64,000 bases of DNA from NCBI RefSeq assembly GCF_001422365.1, contig NZ_LMMT01000015.1:97956-161955 (forward strand), written 5' to 3'. The notes under the pieces were generated by a model that worked only from the letters and a program-made list of their open reading frames with translations, had not been told where the DNA came from and did not search any database. The position numbers and the translations under genes are program-made. Positions 38,950-47,800 of this stretch are shown here, piece by piece. This DNA is from Pseudorhodoferax sp. Leaf265 (GTDB taxonomy: Bacteria; Pseudomonadota; Gammaproteobacteria; Burkholderiales; Burkholderiaceae_C). Every line of letters starts with the position of its first letter. Position 1 is the first letter of the stretch.

Positions 38950-39307
38950 TGGTTCACAACGCCATGTACGGCACCGAACCACAGCAAAGCCCGGACTTCG
39001 CCCGCATGATCAGCACGCACGACACCGAGCGCGTGGCCTCCTCCATCCTGCCGGACAAGGTGGTGCATGGCGGCCGCTACGACGTGGCCGACCGCCATGT
39101 GGAACCCACCGTGCTCCATCCCTCCACCTGGGACGATCCGGCCATGCCGCAGGAGGTGTTCGACCCCGTGCTGCCAGTGCTGCACTACGACGACTTCGAC
39201 GCGACACCAAGGCCATGCTCTTGGGCAACCCCGACCAGGTGCTCGATGTGTTCCCGTCCTGCGCGGGCAAGGACATCGCGAAGAACCTGTCGGTCTTCTC
39301 GGAATGA
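38950..39307 (+). pseudogene. Aldehyde dehydrogenase remnant
   Basis: One frame (about 38950-39205) reads YGTEPQQSPDFARMIS, VVHGGRYDVADRHVEPTVL, and MPQEVFDPVLPVLHYDDFD, the recognisable C-terminal half of an ALDH3-type aldehyde dehydrogenase. No start is present, the catalytic Cys region is missing, and the expected FGP is FDP. Past 39203 another frame (DTKAMLLGNPDQVLDVF, ending NLSVFSE and a stop at 39307) continues with unidentified protein-like sequence. The gene is a degraded fragment, possibly a fusion of two remnants. Confidence 0.6.
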
Positions 39308-39311
39308 ACAC

Positions 39312-39836
39312 ATGCGCATTTCCACCAGACGCCGATGGCTCGCCGTTGCGGCGGCACTGCCCCTGGGCGCCGCTCTGCCGGGTTGCGCCAGCTCCGGCGC
39401 CACGCCACCCGGCCCCGGCATGAAGGCCTCGACCACCTACCTGCACCTGCTGGCCAAGGTGCCGATGTTCCGCGGCATGTCGAACGAGCAGCTGCAGTGG
39501 GTCATCGACCATTCGCGCGAATGGTCGGTGGAGCCCGGGGCCGAGGTGGCCAGCAGCCAGCGCGGCGTGGCCAGCTTCTGGACGCTGCTCGACGGTGGCT
39601 GGCGCCTGGAGGTGGCCGGCCGCGCCATCGAGGCCGGCCATGCCGACCCGGCCAAGTGGTATGGCGGGCGCGACATGGCCGCCCTGGGCCTGCCGCCCAC
39701 CCGGCTGGTCGCCGCGCGGAGCAGCTACGTGATGGAGATCGCACAGCCTGCGCTGGACGAGATGCTGCGCCGCGGCCTGCCGCTGGCACCGCACCTGCGG
39801 GCCGGGCTGGACTTCTACCGCACGCTGATACGCTAG
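39312..39836 (+). CDS. Lipoprotein with a cyclic-nucleotide-binding-like domain
   Basis: The 174-residue protein starts with basic residues, a hydrophobic core and a lipobox (ALPGC at about residue 25). The rest resembles a cNMP-binding beta-roll: LLAKVPMFRGMSNEQLQWVIDHSREWSVEPGAEV followed by the GVASFWTLLDGGWRLEV strand pair. The phosphate-binding cassette (GExxxxxxxxxR) is not evident, so nucleotide binding is doubtful. The likely location is the periplasm, which is odd for this fold. The start ATG at 39312 gives a proper signal. Confidence 0.6.
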   Translation: MRISTRRRWLAVAAALPLGAALPGCASSGATPPGPGMKASTTYLHLLAKVPMFRGMSNEQLQWVIDHSREWSVEPGAEVASSQRGVASFWTLLDGGWRLEVAGRAIEAGHADPAKWYGGRDMAALGLPPTRLVAARSSYVMEIAQPALDEMLRRGLPLAPHLRAGLDFYRTLIR

Positions 39837-39887
39837 CAAAGTGCCCCATGCGGAGCACATGTTTCAAATCTTGAAAGGGAGGCTGCC

Positions 39888-40157
39888 ATGCACATGGCGA
39901 TGACGATGGGGGCGGGGGTGTTGCTGCTCGTGGTGTTCGTGTTGTTCGGATGGCTGTGGGGCGCCAGCGGCACGGCCATGGCGCTGGCCGCCAAGGCCTT
40001 CATGCCGGTCTGGCTGCTGGTCGCGCTGCTCAACATGTGGGTGGGCGTGACGCACGCTGGCTATACAGTGCGGGAAGAGTTGCCGATCCTGCTCATCGTG
40101 TTCGCCGTTCCGGCGGTGGTGGCAGGCCTGGTGGCCTGGCAACTGTCGCGCAGCTGA
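39888..40157 (+). CDS. Small hydrophobic membrane protein
   Basis: The 89-residue protein has three probable membrane helices (AGVLLLVVFVLFGWLWG; FMPVWLLVALLNMWVGV; LPILLIVFAVPAVVAGLVAWQL) and a short polar loop. The family is not recognised. AAGGGAGG lies eleven bases before the ATG, so translation is likely. A rho-independent terminator follows. Confidence 0.65.
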   Translation: MHMAMTMGAGVLLLVVFVLFGWLWGASGTAMALAAKAFMPVWLLVALLNMWVGVTHAGYTVREELPILLIVFAVPAVVAGLVAWQLSRS

Positions 40158-40214
40158 TCACAAGAAGAAGCATCCGTTCGGGGTGCGAACCCCGGTGATC
40201 CGTGCTGGATATGG

Positions 40215-40244
40215 GCGCGGCCTGCACAAGGGCCGCGCTTTTTT
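40215..40244 (+). terminator. Rho-independent terminator
   Basis: GCGCGGCC (40215-40222) pairs with GGCCGCGC (40231-40238) over an 8-base loop, followed by six T. It terminates the small membrane-protein transcript before the Kef gene, about 58 bases past its stop. Confidence 0.9.
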
Positions 40245-40263
40245 GTTTGTTGGGAGGGCCTCG

Positions 40264-42054
40264 ATGGCTGTAGAAGGAAGTGCGAACGATCTGGTCCGGG
40301 TCGTGAGTCTGCTCGGAGCGGCCGTGGTCGGCGTGCCGCTGTTCAAGCGGCTGGGCCTGGGCTCGGTGCTGGGCTACCTGGCCGCAGGGCTGGCCATCGG
40401 GCCGTTCGGGCTCAGGCTGTTCGACGATCCGCAGGCCATCCTGCACGTGGCCGAGCTCGGCGTGGTGATGTTCCTGTTCGTGATCGGGCTGGAGATGCAG
40501 CCCTCGCACCTGTGGAGCTTGCGGCGCCAGATCTTCGGGCTCGGCAGCCTGCAGTGCCTGGTCTGCGGCGTGCTGCTGACGCTGGTGGGCGTGGGCTTCG
40601 GCTTCTCCTGGGCCGTGTCCTTCGTGAGCGCCATGGGCTTCGTGCTGACCTCCACGGCCATCGTCATGCAGCTGCTGGGCGAGCGCGGCGACATCGCAGC
40701 GCCGCGGGGCCAGCGCATCGTCTCCATCCTGCTGTTCGAGGACCTGCTGATCGTGCCACTGCTGGCCATCGTGGCCTTCATCGCGCCGCCCGCGCTGGAC
40801 GCCGCGGCCGTGGCGCCTTCGCGCTGGGGCGTGATCGGCCTGGCCCTGGGAGCGCTGGCCGCGCTGGTGGCGGCCGGCGTGTGGCTGCTCAACCCGCTGT
40901 TCCGCGTGCTGGCCACGGCCAAGGCGCGCGAGGTGATGACGGCGGCTGCGCTGCTGGTGGTGCTGGGCGCGGCGCTCCTGATGCAGCTGGGCGGCCTGTC
41001 CATGGCCATGGGCGCCTTCCTGGCCGGCGTGCTGCTGTCCGAATCGACCTTCCGCCACCAGCTGGAGGCCGACATCGAGCCCTTCCGCGGCCTGCTGCTG
41101 GGCCTGTTCTTCCTGGGCGTGGGCATGTCGCTGGACCTGGCCGTGGTGGCGCGCAACTGGCCGCTGATCGCGGCCGGCGTGGTCGCGATGATGGCGGTCA
41201 AGGCGCTGTGCATCTACGGTGTGGCGCGGCTGGCCAAGAGTTCGCATGCCGATGCGCTGGACCGCGCCGTGCTGATGGCCCAGGGTGGCGAGTTCGCCTT
41301 CGTGCTGTTCGCGGCGGCTCTGGGCGCGGGCGTGATCGATGCCACCGTCAATGCCAACATGACGGCCATCGTGGTGCTGTCCATGGCGCTCACACCGCTG
41401 GTGGTGCTGCTGCACGGCCGCTTCGGCCCGCGCGCCACGGTGTCGATGGAAGGTGCGGAGGCCGCGCAGGACCGCCAGGCCAGCGTGCTGGTGATCGGCT
41501 TCGGCCGCGTCGGCCAGATCGCCAGCCAGGGCGTGGTGGCACGCGGCGCCTCGCTGACCGTGATCGACAACGACACCCAGGTGATCCGCGACGCCCAGTC
41601 CTACCTGGGCTTCAAGGTCTACTACGGCGACGGCGCCCGTGCCGACGTGCTGCACGCGGCCGGCGCCCACAGCGCCAGCGCCATCCTGGTCTGCGTGGAC
41701 GACAAGGCGGCGGCCACGCGCATCGCCGAGAACGCCAAGGCCGAGTGCCCGCACGCGCGCGTGCTGGTGCGCGCCTTCGACCGCGAGCATGCGCTGGAGC
41801 TGGTCAAGACGGGCGGGGCGGACGTCGTGGTGCGCGAGACCTTCGAGTCGGCCATGCTGCTGGGCCGCGAGGCTGTGCTGGCCACGGGCGCCACGCCCGA
41901 GGAGGCCGATGCCGTGATGGCCGACCTGCGCCGCCTGGATGGCGAGCGCTTCGATCTCGAGGTGGCCGGCGATGCCTTCGCCGGCCGGGCCCTGGTGCTG
42001 GGCCATCTGCGCAGCAAGGAGAACGACGATGCCACGCAAGCGAAGCCCGCCTGA
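40264..42054 (+). CDS. KefB/KefC-type monovalent cation:proton antiporter
   Basis: The 596-residue protein has a CPA2 exchanger membrane domain of about 11-12 helices (about 1-390; GYLAAGLAIGP, LFEDLLIVPLLA, MAQGGEFAFVLF). An RCK_N domain (VLVIGFGRVGQIASQGV, about 405-520) binds NAD-type nucleotides, and a short RCK-C-like end follows. The arrangement matches glutathione-gated potassium efflux KefB/C proteins that act in detoxification and pH homeostasis. A partner KefF/G is not seen nearby. Its stop overlaps the DUF924 gene by 26 bases. Confidence 0.88.
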   Translation: MAVEGSANDLVRVVSLLGAAVVGVPLFKRLGLGSVLGYLAAGLAIGPFGLRLFDDPQAILHVAELGVVMFLFVIGLEMQPSHLWSLRRQIFGLGSLQCLVCGVLLTLVGVGFGFSWAVSFVSAMGFVLTSTAIVMQLLGERGDIAAPRGQRIVSILLFEDLLIVPLLAIVAFIAPPALDAAAVAPSRWGVIGLALGALAALVAAGVWLLNPLFRVLATAKAREVMTAAALLVVLGAALLMQLGGLSMAMGAFLAGVLLSESTFRHQLEADIEPFRGLLLGLFFLGVGMSLDLAVVARNWPLIAAGVVAMMAVKALCIYGVARLAKSSHADALDRAVLMAQGGEFAFVLFAAALGAGVIDATVNANMTAIVVLSMALTPLVVLLHGRFGPRATVSMEGAEAAQDRQASVLVIGFGRVGQIASQGVVARGASLTVIDNDTQVIRDAQSYLGFKVYYGDGARADVLHAAGAHSASAILVCVDDKAAATRIAENAKAECPHARVLVRAFDREHALELVKTGGADVVVRETFESAMLLGREAVLATGATPEEADAVMADLRRLDGERFDLEVAGDAFAGRALVLGHLRSKENDDATQAKPA

Positions 42055-42607
42055 GCAAGAGCCCGTGCCGCCGGCGCAGGCCGCCGCCGTCGTGCAGTTC
42101 TGGCGCGACGCCGGTCCTGCGCGCTGGTTCGCCAAGGACGCGGCCTTCGACCGCGCGTTCCGCGAACGTTTCCACGACCTGCACTTCGCCGCGGCCGCGC
42201 GCCGCTGCGATGCCTGGGTGGCGACGGCCGAGGGCGCTCTGGCCTTGCTGCTGCTGCTCGACCAGTACCCGCGCAACAGCTTCCGCGGCACCGGCCACAT
42301 GTACGCGACCGACCCGCTGGCGCGCATGTTCTGCCGCCAGGCGCTGGACGCCGGCCTGGACCGGCAGGTGCCGCAGGACCTGCGGCTGTTCTTCTACCTG
42401 CCGCTCTCGCATTCCGAAGACATGCCCGACCAGCAGCGCGCGCTGGCGCTGAACCGCGCGCTGGGCGAACCGTTCGCCAGCCATGCGCAGGGCCACCTGG
42501 ACATCGTGGCGCGCTTCGGGCGCTTTCCGCACCGCAACGCGATGCTGGGGCGCGAGACCACGGCGGCCGAGCAGGCCTTCCTGGCCGAGGGGGGCTTTGC
42601 GGGCTGA
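42029..42607 (+). CDS. DUF924 family protein
   Basis: The 192-residue protein carries the DUF924 signature: VVQFWRDAGPARWFAKDAAFDRAFRERF, then LALLLLLDQYPRNSFRGTGHMYATDPLAR, FFYLPLSHSEDM and GRFPHRNAMLGR. It is a TPR-like helical fold of unknown function. AAGGAG precedes the ATG; the overlap with the Kef gene suggests coupling. Confidence 0.88.
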   Translation: MPRKRSPPEQEPVPPAQAAAVVQFWRDAGPARWFAKDAAFDRAFRERFHDLHFAAAARRCDAWVATAEGALALLLLLDQYPRNSFRGTGHMYATDPLARMFCRQALDAGLDRQVPQDLRLFFYLPLSHSEDMPDQQRALALNRALGEPFASHAQGHLDIVARFGRFPHRNAMLGRETTAAEQAFLAEGGFAG

Positions 42608-42634
42608 GCCTTGGCCGGCGGGCACAATCGCCCG

Positions 42635-43456
42635 ATGCTCATGTACCCCCAGATCGATCCGGTCGCGCTGCAGATCGGTCCTGTCGCCATCCACTGGTAT
42701 GGCATCACCTACCTCGTCGCCTTCGGCCTGTTCATGTTCCTGGGCAACCTGCGGCTGCGCCACGAGCCCTTCGCCTCGCTGGTGCCGCCCTGGACGCGCA
42801 AGGACGTGGAGGACATCCTGTTCCTGGGCGTGGTCGGCGTGGTGGTCGGCGGGCGGCTGGGCTACTGCCTGTTCTACAAGCCTGGCCACTACCTCGCGCA
42901 CCCGCTGGAGATCTTCTACGTGTGGCAGGGCGGCATGGCCTTCCACGGCGGCATGCTGGGCGTGATCGCGGCCATGGTCTGGTTCGCGCGCTCGCGCCAG
43001 CGCCCCTGGATGCAGGTGGCCGATTTCGTCGCGCCCTGCGTGCCCACGGGCCTGGCGGCCGGCCGCGTCGGCAACTTCATCAACGGCGAACTGTGGGGCC
43101 GCTTCTCCAGCCCGGACCTGCCCTGGGGCATGGTGTTCCCGCAAAGCGGCTCCATGCTGCCGCGCCACCCTTCGCAGGTCTACCAGTTCCTGCTGGAAGG
43201 CCTGCTGCTGTTCGTGCTGCTGTGGCTGTACGCGCGCAAGCGCCGCGCCGAGGGCCAGGTCGCGGCGGCCTTCCTGATCGGCTACGGCCTGCTGCGCTTC
43301 ACGGCCGAGTTCTTCCGCGAGCCCGATGCCTTCCTGGGCCTGCTGTCGCTGGGCATGAGCATGGGCCAGTGGCTCTGCGTGCCCATGGTGCTGGCCGGCA
43401 TCGCGATGTGGGTCTGGTGCGGGCGCCGCGCCGCTGCGCTGCCGGCCCGGGCCTGA
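42635..43456 (+). CDS. lgt: Prolipoprotein diacylglyceryl transferase
   Basis: The 273-residue integral membrane enzyme has seven expected membrane helices, the Lgt signature [14 protein letters not shown], the essential His in [11 protein letters not shown] and the later HPSQVYQF motif. It attaches diacylglycerol from phosphatidylglycerol to the lipobox Cys of prolipoproteins at the inner membrane, the first step of lipoprotein maturation. Its product would serve lipoproteins such as those predicted elsewhere in this window. Confidence 0.96.
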   Translation: MLMYPQIDPVALQIGPVAIHWYGITYLVAFGLFMFLGNLRLRHEPFASLVPPWTRKDVEDILFLGVVGVVVGGRLGYCLFYKPGHYLAHPLEIFYVWQGGMAFHGGMLGVIAAMVWFARSRQRPWMQVADFVAPCVPTGLAAGRVGNFINGELWGRFSSPDLPWGMVFPQSGSMLPRHPSQVYQFLLEGLLLFVLLWLYARKRRAEGQVAAAFLIGYGLLRFTAEFFREPDAFLGLLSLGMSMGQWLCVPMVLAGIAMWVWCGRRAAALPARA

Positions 43457-43460
43457 GCCT

Positions 43461-43802
43461 TCAGCCGCCCCGCGCGCGCTGCAGGCGCCGCAGGAACACG
43501 GTGATCTCCTTGACGCACTGCATGTCGCCGCGCTCCCCCGCGACGGCCAGGCCCTGGGTCCAGGCCGCTTCGGCCTCGTCGGTGCGGCCCAGTTGCTCCA
43601 GCGCCTTGCCGAGCAGCTTCCAGGCCGCCGAGTGGTGCGGGTCCTGGGCCGTGGCCTGCTGCAGGTGCACGGCCGCTGGCTGCGGCTGGCCTTCCTGCAA
43701 CAGCGCCTGGCCCAGCCCGAAGCGCAGCAGCGCGCCATCGCGTCCGCTGGCCAGCAGCTTTTCGAGGTTGGCGCGCAGCGCGGCGCGGGCCTCGGCCGTC
43801 AT
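43461..43802 (-). CDS. Small TPR-domain protein
   Basis: The 113-residue protein has two or three TPR-type helix pairs (FGLGQALLQEGQPQPAAVHLQQA; AAWKLLGKALEQLGRTDEAEAAW), a scaffold for protein binding, and a basic C-terminus. It is the last gene of a three-gene overlapping unit (ATGA at 43799-43802) with an OXLD1-like protein and a CinA-like protein. Confidence 0.8.
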   Translation of the reverse strand: MTAEARAALRANLEKLLASGRDGALLRFGLGQALLQEGQPQPAAVHLQQATAQDPHHSAAWKLLGKALEQLGRTDEAEAAWTQGLAVAGERGDMQCVKEITVFLRRLQRARGG

Positions 43803-44026
43803 GTGGGGGCGGCCTCGGCCAGCAGGGCCCGGGCGTCCTCGCACCACCAGACAACGGCACCCAGGTAGCCCTCCCAGACACAACCGTTGCAGCCGCGGCC
43901 GCAGCAGGTGGTGGGCTCGGGCGGCGGTGCGCGCATGCCGGCGATGCTGCATGCCGCGAGTTGCGCTGCGATCGCCGCGATGGCGGTGCGCGCGGACGCC
44001 GCGTCGGTCGGGGGCGGCAGCGTCAT
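43799..44026 (-). CDS. Oxidoreductase-like-domain (OXLD1-type) small protein
   Basis: The 75-residue protein has a short Ala-rich N-terminus, then a compact cysteine cluster TCCGRGCNGCVWEGYLG, the signature of the oxidoreductase-like domain PF09791. The cysteines could bind metal. Function is not established; it is flanked by overlapping start/stop codons on both sides. Confidence 0.75.
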   Translation of the reverse strand: MTLPPPTDAASARTAIAAIAAQLAACSIAGMRAPPPEPTTCCGRGCNGCVWEGYLGAVVWWCEDARALLAEAAPT

Positions 44027-44529
44027 GGCGCCTCGGCCAGCACGGTGTCGAACAGCGCCAGCAGCTGGCGCGCGAACAGGTCCATGTTGGCGGCGCGCTC
44101 GGTGCTGCCGGTCAGCACCGTGCGGCTGCGCTCCGTGGCACCGACCACGGCCAGGCAGGCGCGGCCGGCCGGGTCGCCGGCCGGGCTGTCGGACGGACCG
44201 GCCGCCCCGGTTTCGCCCAGGCCCCAGCTGGCGCGGTGGCTGGCGCGCACCTTGGCGGCCAGCAGCAGCGCATAGGGCTCGGTCTCGGCGCGCAGGCCTT
44301 CCATGTCGGCCGGCACCAGGCCCAGCAGGGCCTTGCCGGCGCGGCGCGAATAGACCACGGCGCCGCCCAGGAAGTAAGCCGACGCACCCGGCACGGCCAG
44401 CAGCGCGGCGGCGACCAGGCCGCCGGCCGAAGACTCGGCCACGGCCACGGTGTCGCGGCGTTCGCGCAGGCGCGCAGCGACACGGGTGGCCAGATCGGGC
44501 AGGGAGGGCAGTTCAGCGGGGGCGGACAT
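44023..44529 (-). CDS. CinA-family (PncC-type) nicotinamide-nucleotide amidase-like protein
   Basis: The 168-residue protein matches the C-terminal CinA domain (PncC): VAVAESSAGGLVAAALLAVPGASAYFLGGAVVYS, with GETGAAGPSDSPAGDPAGRACLAVV later. The usual ESCTGG motif is ESSAGG here, a change at and next to the catalytic serine environment, so deamidase activity is uncertain. Active PncC recycles NMN to NaMN. It is the first gene of the overlapping trio. Confidence 0.75.
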   Translation of the reverse strand: MSAPAELPSLPDLATRVAARLRERRDTVAVAESSAGGLVAAALLAVPGASAYFLGGAVVYSRRAGKALLGLVPADMEGLRAETEPYALLLAAKVRASHRASWGLGETGAAGPSDSPAGDPAGRACLAVVGATERSRTVLTGSTERAANMDLFARQLLALFDTVLAEAP

Positions 44530-44859
44530 GGGCCGCGATTGTGTCAGCCGCGCCGCGCGAAGCCGTCGGCACCCCATTCCTCGCTGCCCAGACCGTGGTG
44601 CACGGTGAAGCGGCATGGGGTCGTTGCGTGCTTTCACAGCGCGCTGTGGGCCCAGAAGCGCAGCAGCGGGGGCGCGGCGCGCAAGGCCGTCAACGGGTTC
44701 TCGCCGTCCTTTTCCCCCGTCCGCCAGGACGGTCCTTCGCGGCGATTCGTTCGAAATTCAAACAAAGTTGTAAGTTTATTCGCGCGGATGGTGAACTTTT
44801 TCTGCCGTTGTTGCGCCCGCTGACCTAGACTCAAAGGGCTACGACGGTTCTCGCAGCAC
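44530..44859. other. Divergent intergenic region before the multi-domain c-di-GMP gene
   Basis: This 330-base stretch holds no convincing gene. It turns AT-richer near 44740-44810 (AAACAAAGTTGTAAGTTTATTC), where the GC content begins to drop toward the following gene. It probably holds the promoters of the CinA-like operon and of the sensor gene, but no strong -35/-10 pair stands out. Confidence 0.4.
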
Positions 44860-47800
44860 ATGACGTCGCGGACCGTCGCACTTGACCGCGGCCAACACCA
44901 GCAACACCCTCGAACCACCGTGAGCCAAGCAGTTGCCACCGCTGCCGCTAGCCAATACAACGAGCAGCCTGCCGCGAGCGCGGAGCTGTTCCGGGCTCTG
45001 TTCCATGACAGCCCGCGGCCGCTGATCATCTACAACCCGCACACCCTGCGCATACTTGCCGTCAATCGTGCGGCCGTGGCGCTGTATGGCTACGAGGTGG
45101 AAGAGTTCCGCGCCCTCGCTGCTCCTCAGCTTTGGGCCGAGGCCACGTCGGCCGGTGCGGAACGCGCGAAGGAGGATGCGACGGCCTTCTTGCGAAGCCT
45201 TCCGCTGCAGCACCCGACCCAACTGTTCCGCCGCTTGCATGCCCGCAAGAACGGGCAGCCACTCGATGTCGAGCTTTCCAGCACGCCGATCGTGTTCGAC
45301 GGTGTTGCAGCGCGGCTTCTTCACGTCCTCGACCTCACGAAGAAGATGGAGGTCCAGCGGTTCGCTGCGCAAGCGAGCAGAGCGCAGCGCATGCTCAGCA
45401 CGTGCAATGAGGCACTCATCCGCGCAGTCAACGAAGAGGAGCTGCTCAAACGCGTGTGCGAAGTCGCCGTGGAGCTGGGCGGCTACGTCCTCGCCTGGGT
45501 GGGCTTCGCCCACAACGACGAGGACAGGACCATTCTGCCTGCGGCGGTCGCCGGGGTGAACGGCCATCTTGTGCTTGAAGCCAAGCTGTCCTGGAGTGCG
45601 CAGAGCGACAGCGGCAAAAACTCTGCAGGGCGGGCCATTCGCGCGGGCAGGGCCGACGTGACGTTCGACGTGCGTGAGGACGCTTCATTCCCCATCTGGC
45701 GGGCCAACGTCGACGTCATTGGCTACAGAGGCATCGTGAGTCTTCCCCTGCGCCACAGGGGGAGAACGCTGGGGGCGATCTGTTTCTATTCGGCTGCGCA
45801 AGCCCACGTCAGTCCCAATGAACTGTCGCTTCTCCAGTCGCTGGCCGACGACGTCGCGTTCGGCATTGAGAACCTGCGTGTGCAAGACGAGCAGAGAAGG
45901 CTTCACCAGGCGGTGCTGTCCGTCGGATCTGCGGTCTCTCACCGAACCGGCGACGAGTTTTTCCAGCACCTTGTCCTCAGCCTTGTGGAGGCGGCAGGAG
46001 CGCAAGCCGGTCAGCTCGCAAGGTTCCTGCCTGGCGGTCTCCACAGGTGCCAAAGCCGCTCGGCGGTTGTCGGACACGAGCAGCTGCCTGCGGCCGACTT
46101 CGACGTTCCCAACGCGCTGTCGCACCAGGTGCGAACCAACGAGGTTTGGTTCGCGGCCGGGGACGCGTGCGCAGCCTATCCCGATGTGCGCCTGGTCGAG
46201 CGGGTGGAGGCGGAGGCATTCGCGATACACCGCTTGGACGATGTGCATGGCGAGCCCATTGGATTCCTTGCAGTGCTCTACCGGGCCTCTCAGCCGCAAT
46301 CGAAGTTCGTGGAAGCCATGCTCCGCATCTTCGCTGCGCGCGCCTCGGCAGAGCTTCAACGTCTGCAATCGGACGCCCGTCTTCGCAGCCAGGCATCACT
46401 GCTGGACAAGGCGCAGGATGCAATCTACGTCCGCGACCTCGACCACCGGATCCTCACCTGGAACCAAGGCTGCGAACGAATCTTCGGATGGACTGCGGAT
46501 GAGATGGTCGGCCGGGACGCGACCCAGTTCGGCTCCGGAACCTTGGCCGAGAAGCTGGCACGCCATGAGATCTTGCTGAAGGAAGGCGCGTGGTCCGGAG
46601 AAGCAACACATGCGCGCAAGGATGGCCATCTGGTTCAAGTGGAGACGCGCTGGTCGCTGGTTCGCGATGAGCAGGGGCGCCCCATGTCGGTCCTGTCCAT
46701 CAGCACGGACATCACGACACGCAAAGAGGCCGAGCAAGCCGTTCACAGGCTCGCGTTCTTCGACACCTTGACTGGCCTGCCAAACCGCCAATCGTTCAAT
46801 GCGGCCCTTCGGGCAAACCGCTGCGGAGCGACGACAGCCGTCGGTGCAGGCGCCCTCCTGTTCATCAACATCGACAGGTTCAAGCTGGTGAACGAGACCC
46901 TCGGGCACAGCAAGGGCGATGTGCTTCTCAAGCTTGCATCGAAACGGCTGCAATCTGCGGTGATGCCAACCGGCTACCTGGCGCACATCGGCGCAGACGA
47001 GTTCGTCGTTCTCCTCGCTCCGACGCTGGACACGATGGAAGACGCGCAGGCACATGCAGGCGAAGTATCGCGGCGCATCATGCAGGCGTTCAAAGAACCC
47101 TTCCGGCTCGAAGAGTTCGTGCACGTGGCCTCTGTCTGCGTGGGCATTGCACCGTTCCTGGGAGATGCGGTCAGCGACGAGGAACTGCTGCAGCACGCCG
47201 ACCTGGCCATGATTCAGGCGAAGTCGGTAGGTCGTGGCGTTGCGCGCTTCTACGACCCGCGGCTGCACACGGCGGCCTCAGAACGGGCTGCGCTTGAGAA
47301 GGACCTGCGCCATGCCGTAGAACGCGCAGAGTTCTCACTGCACTTCCAGCCGCAGCTGCACCGAGATGGCCGGCTTGTCGGCGCGGAGGCACTGCTGCGC
47401 TGGAAGCACCCGGAACGCGGCATGGTTTCTCCAGCGCGGTTCGTTCCCATTGCGGAGGACACGGGCCTGATCCTCGGCATCGGTGCCTGGGTGCTGGAAA
47501 CGGCATGCGCGCAGCTGGCGGCCTGGCAAGGCGATGGCGCCGTCGCTCCATTCGGGCACATGACGGTGTCGGTGAACGTCAGCGCGAGCCAGTTCCGTCA
47601 GGATGACTTCGTGGAGCAGGTCGATGCGTGCCTGCGCCGGCACAACGTGCGGCCGTCGAGCCTGAAGATTGAGCTGACCGAAAGTCTGCTGGTCTACGAC
47701 ATGGAGTCCATCATCCAGAAGATGCGGCAACTCCGGTCCATTGGCGTTGGCCTGTCGCTCGATGATTTCGGCACCGGGTACTCATCGCTGTCTTACCTGA

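Noticed and set aside
40172..40205. tRNA-like sequence (GGGGTGCGAACCCC)
   Set aside because: Only a T-arm-like hairpin; no acceptor stem, anticodon arm or CCA end can be built around it.
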